From NCBI GenBank assembly GCA_030627725.1, contig DAOVSZ010000163.1, positions 1-6,389 on the forward strand: 6,389 bases of DNA, given 5' to 3'. Shown in pieces: positions 1 to 4,890 of this stretch. The first letter of the stretch is position 1, and every line of letters starts with the position of its first letter. The stretch is from Desulfobulbaceae bacterium (GTDB taxonomy: Bacteria; Desulfobacterota; Desulfobulbia; Desulfobulbales; DAOVSZ01). The notes under the pieces were generated by a model that ran no database searches, was not told where the DNA came from, and worked only from the letters and a program-made list of their open reading frames with translations. The position numbers and the translations under genes are program-made.

Positions 1-624
1 CCTGACGCCAATCCCCGGTTGCGGACCGCCATTGTCGGGGCAAAGGCTGAAAATATGCCCAAGGATAATATCGATCGGGCGATAAAGAAGGGCACCGGCG
101 AACTGGAAGGCGCTGTGTATGAAGAGATCACCTATGAGGGCTATGGTCCGGGCGGCGTTGCTGTTCTTGTCGAGTGCATGACGGACAACAAGAACCGGAC
201 GGTTGCGGATGTCCGTCATTTTTTCAGTAAATCCGGCGGCAACCTTGGGGAATCCGGCTGTGTCGCATGGATGTTTGACAAAAAAGGATCGTTTCTTATC
301 GACAAGAGCGCTATTGATGAAGAAAAGTTGATGGATATTGCGCTTGATGCCGGGGCCGAGGATGTTGTGGAAGAAGAAAATGAGTTCCAGATCCTTACCG
401 AGCCTGATGGTTTCTCGGCCGTACAGGAGGCGCTTGCCGCCAACAACGTTGAAACGATAGAGGCTGCTGTTTCCAAGATTCCAAAAAACGTTGTCGATGT
501 AACTGAGGAGAAGGTCGCCAGGCAGGTCTTAAATTTGCTTGAAAAACTTGAGGACTACGACGACGTGCAGAATGTGCACGCCAACTTTGATATCCCGGAT
601 GAAATAATGGAGCAACTGTCATAG
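1..624 (+). CDS. yebC: YebC/PmpR family regulator (TACO1-like), 5' end outside window
   Basis: The reading frame is open from base 1 (PDANPRLRTAIVGAKAENMP...) to the TAG at 622-624, giving 207 visible residues. The YebC family is usually about 245-250 residues and starts MAGHSKW, so roughly 40 N-terminal residues lie upstream; the TTG at 19 is not the true start. Diagnostic pieces are NMPKDNIDRAIKKGTGE (about residues 19-35 of the visible part), the YEGYGPGGVAVLVEC strand region, and NLGESGCVAWMFDKKG. Family members have been described as DNA-binding transcriptional regulators and, more recently, as factors that relieve ribosome stalling; the sequence cannot tell which role applies. Position directly upstream of ruvC is a common bacterial arrangement. 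Recognition is secure; the exact molecular role is not. Confidence 0.95.
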   Translation, partial: PDANPRLRTAIVGAKAENMPKDNIDRAIKKGTGELEGAVYEEITYEGYGPGGVAVLVECMTDNKNRTVADVRHFFSKSGGNLGESGCVAWMFDKKGSFLIDKSAIDEEKLMDIALDAGAEDVVEEENEFQILTEPDGFSAVQEALAANNVETIEAAVSKIPKNVVDVTEEKVARQVLNLLEKLEDYDDVQNVHANFDIPDEIMEQLS

Positions 625-627
625 ATT

Positions 628-656
628 GTCGGTCTCGCAGAAAGCGCGAGACGGAC
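628..656 (+). other. Hairpin in yebC-ruvC gap
   Basis: GTCTCGC (632-638) and GCGAGAC (646-652) form a perfect 7-bp stem around a 7-nt loop. The outer GTC (628-630) and GAC (654-656) extend it by 3 bp past a G-G mismatch. It starts only 3 nt after the yebC stop. No T-run follows (GGACGCGTTAACCG), so it is not a standard intrinsic terminator. It could be a Rho-assisted terminator, an mRNA-stabilising 3' structure or a processing site between yebC and ruvC. That the bases can pair is seen directly; any role is inferred. Confidence 0.4.
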
Positions 657-735
657 GCGTTAACCGTTTCTATCTTATTGAAGAAATCATTGAAGACGAA
701 TTCTACGTTTTTGCCTTTCGTGAGGTTATCATTAG

Positions 736-1257
736 TTGCAGCGTGCAAGACGAGGAGATACGGGTACGAAGAGGAGGACTCTTGGTATAGATCCCGGCTC
801 ACGGGCCACGGGCTACGGGGTCATTGAGAGTGAGGGAGGAAACCACACCTTTGTTGTCTGTGGCGTCATCAGGACATCGAGTAAACTCTCATTTCCGGAA
901 AGATTGAAAGAGATCTATACCGGGGTCTGTGAGGTGATTGAGGCGCAGAAGCCTGATGTCGCGGCAGTTGAAGATGTGTTTGTCTCTGTCAATCCGCGAT
1001 CAGCCTTAAAGCTCGGGCATGCCAGGGGAGTGGCAATGCTTGCCGCAATAGAGCATGGTCTGCCTGTATATGAGTACACACCTACGAATGTCAAGCAGAG
1101 TATTGCGGGTTATGGACAAGCAGGCAAGGAACAGGTCCAGCAGATGGTCCGTGTCCTCTTGCAGTTATCGTCCAGCCCAAGCCAGGATGCGGCAGATGCC
1201 TTGGCCGTGGCCATTTGCCATGCGAATCAGAGTTTTTATCCAACGGCTGAAAGCTGA
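736..1257 (+). CDS. ruvC: Holliday junction resolvase RuvC
   Basis: RuvC is a dimeric Mg2+-dependent endonuclease that cuts Holliday junctions brought to it by RuvAB. The RNase H-like fold is recognisable from LGIDPGSRATGYGVIE, VAVEDVF and QDAADALAVAICH. The four expected acidic catalytic residues are present, at 19, 79, 151 and 154 when counted from the TTG at 736 (E. coli D7, E66, D138, D141). From this TTG the protein is 173 residues, the length of E. coli RuvC, but with about 10 extra N-terminal residues compared with the usual M-x(1-4)-LGIDPGS start. The TTG has GAGGT (722-726) 9 nt upstream. No ATG or GTG lies nearer the conserved core; the family-like start position is an ACG at 766 (ACG AAG AGG AGG ACT CTT GGT) with GAGGAG just upstream. 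The start is therefore uncertain. The C-terminus (PTAES) falls in a short tandem repeat. ruvA follows 35 nt later. Confidence 0.93.
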   Translation: MQRARRGDTGTKRRTLGIDPGSRATGYGVIESEGGNHTFVVCGVIRTSSKLSFPERLKEIYTGVCEVIEAQKPDVAAVEDVFVSVNPRSALKLGHARGVAMLAAIEHGLPVYEYTPTNVKQSIAGYGQAGKEQVQQMVRVLLQLSSSPSQDAADALAVAICHANQSFYPTAES

Positions 1258-1273
1258 ATGCTGACGCCTGACA
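1246..1273 (+). repeat. Degenerate 7-bp tandem repeat over the ruvC stop
   Basis: Four consecutive 7-mers GCTGAAA, GCTGAAT, GCTGACG and CCTGACA run from 1246 to 1273. They cover the last ruvC codons, the TGA stop (1255-1257) and the first half of the ruvC-ruvA gap. The share of conserved positions (xCTGAxx) is high, but with only four diverged units this could be the remnant of a slippage-prone dispersed repeat or chance. I have the impression that similar GCTGAA-rich runs occur at gene ends in related genomes, but this cannot be checked here. Confidence 0.45.
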
Positions 1274-1292
1274 GTTTGAGACTTTAAAAAAT

Positions 1293-1910
1293 ATGATAGC
1301 CTGCCTGCGTGGAGAACTTTTTTATAAATCAGCGGAAAAACTGATAGTCGATGTCATGGGCGTCGGTTATCAGGTTTTTCTCTCCAGTGCGTGCCATGCA
1401 CGGCTGCCGGATTTAGGCCACGAGATCTTTCTGCATATCTACACCGATGTCAGAGAAGACGCCCTGAATCTCTACGGATTTGCTGATATGGAGGAGAAGG
1501 AGATGTTCCTTGTCCTGATCAGCGTCTCGGGTGTGGGCCCGAAACTGTCCCTCTCCATTTTGTCCGGGATCACTCCCTCGGAATTGGCCCGTGCGATAAC
1601 CTCGGACGATATTGTCCGGCTCACCAAACTGTCCGGTGTCGGTAAAAAAACGGCTGAGAGGCTTTGCCTTGAGTTGAAGGACAAGGTCCATTTTGTCCCG
1701 GACCAGCAGCCGGGAGGGCCTGTGCGCATACAGCTTGATGCAGACGACACACTGTCTGCCGATGTCCTGTCCGCCCTGGTCAATCTGGGCTATACGCGTG
1801 TCAGTGCGAACAAGGCCCTTGATGCAGTCAGAAGAGAGGTGTCGGATGATGTTTACGCAACAATGCACCTTGAAGATTTAATCAGGCATTCGTTGAGGGT
1901 CCTTGCGTGA
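1293..1910 (+). CDS. ruvA: Holliday junction DNA helicase subunit RuvA
   Basis: RuvA binds four-way junctions as a tetramer and loads the RuvB motor. The protein is 205 residues (E. coli 203). The OB-fold domain occupies about 1-63 (MIACLRGELFYKS..., VDVMGVGYQVFLS). Two helix-hairpin-helix motifs follow: VSGVGPKLSLSIL near 78-90 and LSGVGKKTAERLCLELKDK near 114-132. After a flexible linker comes the small RuvB-binding domain (about 155-205, ending LEDLIRHSLRVLA). The ATG at 1293 is the only start available, because an in-frame TGA lies at 1269-1271, and MIACLRG matches the family N-terminus. There is no strong Shine-Dalgarno sequence (only GAG at 1278-1280), so translation may depend on coupling to ruvC. 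The TGA stop overlaps the ruvB GTG by 4 nt. Confidence 0.97.
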   Translation: MIACLRGELFYKSAEKLIVDVMGVGYQVFLSSACHARLPDLGHEIFLHIYTDVREDALNLYGFADMEEKEMFLVLISVSGVGPKLSLSILSGITPSELARAITSDDIVRLTKLSGVGKKTAERLCLELKDKVHFVPDQQPGGPVRIQLDADDTLSADVLSALVNLGYTRVSANKALDAVRREVSDDVYATMHLEDLIRHSLRVLA

Positions 1911-2968
1911 ACCACGAAGAAAGAATAGTGAGCGCAAAAGCAGAGGGCGCGGATGACGTTATTGATGACGTTATGAATACGGACCTCCGGCCTAAGCTCT
2001 TGACCCAGTATATCGGGCAGCAGCAACTCAAAAAGAACCTTGAGATCGCAATCGAAGCGGCACGCGGGAGGGGCGAGGCGCTTGATCATCTCCTCTTTCA
2101 CGGGTTTCCCGGCCTTGGCAAGACAACCCTTGCCTATATCATCGCAAACGAGATGCAGACCAATATCAAGGTGACATCCGGGCCGGTCATTGAACGAGCG
2201 GGAGACCTTGCCGCTATTCTCACCAGCCTGCAGGAAGGGGACGTTTTCTTTATTGATGAAATTCACCGGCTGAATCATGTGGTTGAGGAGATTCTGTACC
2301 CGGCCATGGAGGATTTCCAGCTTGATCTTGTGATCGGTCAGGGCCCTGGCGCCAAGACAGTCAAGATGGACCTTCCCAGGTTTACCCTGGTGGGCGCGAC
2401 CACCAGGACAGGTCTTCTAACCCCGCCATTACGGGACCGATTCGGGATTATTCTGCGGCTCGATTTTTATTCTCCCGAGGAACTGGTTGTGATCATAAAA
2501 CGTTCCGCTGCTCTGCTCGGCATTTCAATTGATGATGCCGGAGCAAGTGAAATGGGACGCCGGTCGCGAGGAACGCCACGGATCGCCAACCGGCTTTTAA
2601 AAAGGGTCCGCGATTTCGCTGAAGTGAAGGCTGACGGAATGATTACCGTCGAAGTGGCGGACAGGGCTTTGAAGATGCTCGCTGTTGACCGCGAGGGTCT
2701 TGATGAGATGGACAGAAAGATACTCCTGACCATTATCGACAAGTTTCAGGGCGGTCCTATCGGTCTTGACACCTTGGCCACTGCGGTGTGTGAGGAGAAA
2801 AACACCCTTGAAGATGTTTATGAACCCTTTTTGATCCAGATCGGGTTTCTGGCCAGGACTTCCCGGGGGAGAATGGCGACACAGAATGCCTATGAACATT
2901 TCGGCAGGTCCTGCGACAAGACGGCGCTTGAAAGCAGGGCGATGCAGAACGGCAGATTGTTTTCATAG
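1907..2968 (+). CDS. ruvB: Holliday junction branch-migration ATPase RuvB
   Basis: RuvB is the hexameric AAA+ motor that drives branch migration with RuvA. It has 353 residues, slightly longer than E. coli RuvB (336), partly through an N-terminal extension. Visible motifs: Walker A GFPGLGKT (66-73), Walker B VFFIDEIHRL (113-122), sensor 1 GATTR (163-167), the arginine-finger segment LRDRFG (175-180), and sensor 2 GTPRIAN (222-228). The C-terminal winged helix holds GGPIGLDTLA and TLEDVYEPFLI. The GTG start overlaps the ruvA stop as GTGA and has GAGGGT (1895-1900) 6 nt upstream, which strongly supports this start and coupled translation. Two positions differ from the near-universal family pattern: F67 where GPPGLGKT is usual, and C295 where IGEE is usual. 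All core catalytic residues remain, so the protein is expected to be active. Confidence 0.97.
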   Translation: MNHEERIVSAKAEGADDVIDDVMNTDLRPKLLTQYIGQQQLKKNLEIAIEAARGRGEALDHLLFHGFPGLGKTTLAYIIANEMQTNIKVTSGPVIERAGDLAAILTSLQEGDVFFIDEIHRLNHVVEEILYPAMEDFQLDLVIGQGPGAKTVKMDLPRFTLVGATTRTGLLTPPLRDRFGIILRLDFYSPEELVVIIKRSAALLGISIDDAGASEMGRRSRGTPRIANRLLKRVRDFAEVKADGMITVEVADRALKMLAVDREGLDEMDRKILLTIIDKFQGGPIGLDTLATAVCEEKNTLEDVYEPFLIQIGFLARTSRGRMATQNAYEHFGRSCDKTALESRAMQNGRLFS

Positions 2969-3035
2969 AACTATCCTTTTTACAGTGAGTTCGTTTGATT
3001 CAGAAGGTTACGTTATAATAAAGTGGAGTCCTCCG

Positions 3036-3878
3036 ATGAAAAAAAAGACGATTCCTGATATCATCAATATGAAAGGGGCTGAAAAAATCACTATGCTGAC
3101 CGCATATGATGTCAGCTTTGCCCGCTTGTTGGACGCATCCGGCATTGATATGCTCCTGGTCGGTGATTCGCTTGGCATAGTGGCGCTTGGGTATGAATCG
3201 ACTGTTCCTGTTACCATGGATGAGATGATTCATCACGCAAAGGCGGTTGGCAGGGGCGTCAGTCAGGCGCTTCTGGTCGGGGACATGCCTTTTCTCTCGT
3301 ATCAGGTCTGCCCTGAAGAGGCGATTGTCAATGCCGGCCGTTTCTTAAAAGAGGCCGGCTGTGATGCGGTCAAGGTTGAAGGCGGAGAAGAGGTGTGTGC
3401 GGTTGTTTCCGCCATTGACGGGGCAGGGATCCCGACCATGGGACATATCGGTCTGACCCCGCAGACAGCCGGCAAGCTTGGCGGCTTCAAGGTGCAGGGA
3501 AAGGACCTTGAGACGGCCGGAAAACTGGTTGATGACGCACAAGCTTTAGAGCAGGCAGGCGCTTTTTCCCTGGTGCTTGAGTGCATTCCGGACAAGCTTG
3601 CCGAGGTGATCACCGCCTCGGTTTCGATCCCGACCATTGGCATCGGAGCTGGTCCCGCTTGTGACGGGCAAGTCCTCGTGACCCATGATCTTCTTGGATT
3701 ATTTGACAAATTCGTCCCAAGTTTTGTAAAAAAGTATGTGGACCTCTCACCACGGATCAAGGAGGCCCTTGCCTCCTTTCAGGCAGAGGTGAAGTCCGGG
3801 AAATATCCTGATGTGGAACACAGCTTTACCACGAAGGTTGATATGAAAGCGCTGCTGAGAGATTCCGAGGACGCATAA
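3036..3878 (+). CDS. panB: 3-methyl-2-oxobutanoate hydroxymethyltransferase PanB
   Basis: PanB transfers a hydroxymethyl group from 5,10-methylene-tetrahydrofolate to alpha-ketoisovalerate, giving ketopantoate, the first committed step of pantothenate and CoA synthesis in the cytoplasm. The 280-residue protein has the family's TIM-barrel signatures: ITMLTAYD (18-25), VGDSLGIVALGYEST (42-56), VGDMPFLSY (81-89), AVKVEGG (111-117), MGHIGLTPQ (135-143) and IGIGAGPACDGQVLV (201-215). Expected Mg2+ ligands D44 and D83 and active-site K113, H137 and E182 are present. ATG 3036 is preceded by GGAG (3025-3028) at 7-nt spacing and gives the normal family N-terminus (KKKTIPDI). The frame stays open upstream into ruvB, but that extension does not resemble PanB. 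No panC or panD is visible nearby. It sits 67 nt after ruvB. Confidence 0.97.
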   Translation: MKKKTIPDIINMKGAEKITMLTAYDVSFARLLDASGIDMLLVGDSLGIVALGYESTVPVTMDEMIHHAKAVGRGVSQALLVGDMPFLSYQVCPEEAIVNAGRFLKEAGCDAVKVEGGEEVCAVVSAIDGAGIPTMGHIGLTPQTAGKLGGFKVQGKDLETAGKLVDDAQALEQAGAFSLVLECIPDKLAEVITASVSIPTIGIGAGPACDGQVLVTHDLLGLFDKFVPSFVKKYVDLSPRIKEALASFQAEVKSGKYPDVEHSFTTKVDMKALLRDSEDA

Positions 3879-3881
3879 TAA

Positions 3882-3908
3882 CACATTGAAAACTCATCAC
3901 ATTGAGTT
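3882..3908 (+). promoter_or_regulatory. Overlapping direct and inverted repeats before motA
   Basis: The 45-nt panB-motA gap holds two copies of CACATTGA (3882-3889 and 3898-3905), 16 bp apart start to start. It also holds an inverted repeat AACTCA (3891-3896) / TGAGTT (3903-3908) with a 6-nt spacer. The second arm abuts the probable motA Shine-Dalgarno sequence GAGGA (3909-3913). This geometry could be a protein-binding site or a small mRNA hairpin affecting motA translation. No sigma-28 or sigma-54 promoter consensus was recognised. The repeats are seen; the function is a guess. Confidence 0.3.
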
Positions 3909-3923
3909 GAGGACAGCAGGTCT

Positions 3924-4676
3924 ATGGATATAGCCACAATAATCGGACTGGTCGGCGGAAGTGTTCTTCTTCTTACCGCCATCATCACCGGAGGTTCAGC
4001 AGGGATCTTTGTGAATGTTCCGTCCATTCTCATTGTTCTCGGCGGGAGTTTCGCAACTTCTTTTATCAGGTATGGGATGAGTGACGTTATCAATTCCGTC
4101 AAGGTGGCTATGAATGCCTTTACCACCAAGATGAGTCAACCTCAGCAGGTGATTCAGGAGATCGTTAATTTGGCGAATATTGCCAGAAAGAACGGCCTGA
4201 TTGTGCTCGAGCAGCAGCCCATTGAAGATCCTTTCTTAAAAAAATCCATCATGTACTGTGTGGATGGCCATGAGTCTGATTTTATTGAAGAGGTTTTGAA
4301 AAAAGAAGTGATGCTGACTGTTGAAAGACATGATGTCGGGAAAGGCGTTTTTTCATCCATGGGAGATGCTGCCCCGGCATTCGGCATGATCGGGACCCTG
4401 GTTGGTCTGGTCCAGATGCTTGCCAATATGGCGGACCCTGCCTCGATCGGTCCGTCAATGGCGATCGCTCTTCTGACTACATTGTACGGCGCAGTTATCG
4501 CCAACCTGTTCATGCTGCCCATTGCCGACAAGCTGGCGCTCAGGAGCCAGGAAGAAGAGAGAAACAGGAGACTTATAATCGAGGGAGTTCTTGGTATCCT
4601 GAAAGGTCTCAATCCTCGGGTCATGGAAGAATTCCTGCAGACTTTCCTTCCCCCGAAGGAGCGGAAAGAAACATAA
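3924..4676 (+). CDS. motA: Flagellar stator protein MotA (PomA-like)
   Basis: MotA forms the pentameric ring of the stator around two MotB chains; ion flow between them drives rotation of the flagellar rotor. The 250-residue protein matches the MotA/PomA layout. TM1 (about 5-22) and TM2 (about 31-50, PSILIVLGGSFATSFI) are followed by a cytoplasmic domain at 51-146 carrying ARKNG (R88, a rotor-contact charge in PomA) and VERHDVGKGVF. TM3 (about 147-169) holds APAFGMIGTLVGL with the conserved proline P151, and TM4 (about 177-200) holds AIALLTTLYGAVIANLF and PIADKL (P199). Sequence flavour is closer to Vibrio PomA than to E. coli MotA. ATG 3924 has GAGGA (3909-3913) upstream at 10 nt. motB follows, but separated by an inserted 175-bp element rather than the tight spacing usual for motAB. 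Confidence 0.96.
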   Translation: MDIATIIGLVGGSVLLLTAIITGGSAGIFVNVPSILIVLGGSFATSFIRYGMSDVINSVKVAMNAFTTKMSQPQQVIQEIVNLANIARKNGLIVLEQQPIEDPFLKKSIMYCVDGHESDFIEEVLKKEVMLTVERHDVGKGVFSSMGDAAPAFGMIGTLVGLVQMLANMADPASIGPSMAIALLTTLYGAVIANLFMLPIADKLALRSQEEERNRRLIIEGVLGILKGLNPRVMEEFLQTFLPPKERKET

Positions 4677-4695
4677 GTTTGTCGCTTGTATATAA

Positions 4696-4703
4696 TCGGA
4701 ATC
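4696..4703 (+). repeat. Left target-site duplication of the MITE
   Basis: TCGGAATC directly precedes the left terminal repeat of the inserted element. Its partner TCGGAATT (4879-4886) directly follows the right terminal repeat. Seven of eight positions match, with the last base differing (C versus T), as expected for an aged 8-bp duplication. An exact 7-bp duplication plus one extra base is the alternative reading. Confidence 0.7.
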
Positions 4704-4878
4704 GTAACTATTCAGGTGGAGCAGCAAACGAGGACTAAACTCCATCCCGTAACTTTTTAGCAGTGCTTCAGGTGTGCACAAGCAGGTTGCCGAGCTATAG
4801 TTGGCTATGCGAGAAGGCCTGATCGTGCGCAGGTAAGCGAGGAACGAGACTCCGGATGGAGTGCTGCTGAATAGTTAC
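4704..4878 (+). mobile_element. 175-bp MITE-like element, probable IS66-type ends
   Basis: The ends GTAACTATTCAG (4704-4715) and CTGAATAGTTAC (4867-4878) are perfect 12-bp terminal inverted repeats. Further paired blocks lie inside: GCAGC (4721-4725) with GCTGC (4863-4867), and ACTCCATCC (4739-4747) with GGATGGAGT (4854-4862). The flanks carry a matching duplication (TCGGAATC / TCGGAATT). The element has no plausible transposase gene, so it must be moved in trans. Ends starting GTAA plus an 8-bp target duplication are the pattern known for IS66-family elements; family assignment is inference from these two traits. Removing the element with one duplication copy leaves 31 nt between motA and motB, a normal operon spacing. 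An internal sequence at 4749 resembles the terminal repeat. Confidence 0.8.
4749..4770 (+). repeat. Internal copy of the MITE terminal repeat
   Basis: GTAACTTTTTAG at 4749-4760 matches the terminal repeat GTAACTATTCAG at 10 of 12 positions. Compared with the reverse complement of the right end, the similarity runs on to 17 of 22 positions (4749-4770), including the adjoining CAG. It lies in the same orientation as the left end, 45 bp inside it. It may be a second transposase-binding site or a relic of a shorter 130-bp element later extended. Confidence 0.5.
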
Positions 4879-4886
4879 TCGGAATT
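4879..4886 (+). repeat. Right target-site duplication of the MITE
   Basis: TCGGAATT follows the right terminal repeat and pairs with TCGGAATC at 4696-4703. It contains CGGA (4880-4883), the best available Shine-Dalgarno-like bases for motB at 7 nt from its ATG, so the insertion left motB's own start signal intact. Confidence 0.7.
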
Positions 4887-4890
4887 AATT

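Noticed and set aside
563..579. CGTGCA-N5-TGCACG stem in yebC
   Set aside because: Only 6 bp within conserved coding sequence; short enough to be chance.
395..802. Minus-strand open frame over the yebC end and ruvC start
   Set aside because: It overlaps two clear genes antisense and shows no recognisable domain.
2995..3019. Possible panB promoter: TTGATT (2995-3000) and perfect TATAAT (3014-3019)
   Set aside because: The spacer is only 13 nt, and a start about 7 nt past TATAAT would fall inside the panB ribosome-binding site (3025-3028). Probably chance, though an unusual short-leader promoter cannot be excluded.
2886..3035. N-terminal extension of panB into the ruvB 3' end
   Set aside because: The added residues do not resemble PanB, while ATG 3036 has a good ribosome-binding site and gives the family N-terminus.
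4642..4668. CTTTCC/GGAAAG structure at the end of motA as a terminator
   Set aside because: Interrupted stem inside coding sequence with no T-run after it.
4691..4696. Perfect TATAAT just upstream of the MITE
   Set aside because: No -35-like element lies 16-18 nt upstream, and the site is between two operon genes.
4773..4780. TGTGCACA palindrome in the MITE as a regulator site
   Set aside because: An isolated 8-bp palindrome within a mobile element; no second site or family match.
4455..4781. Minus-strand open frame over the motA end and MITE
   Set aside because: It is antisense to well-supported motA codons and crosses the element border; no recognisable protein.
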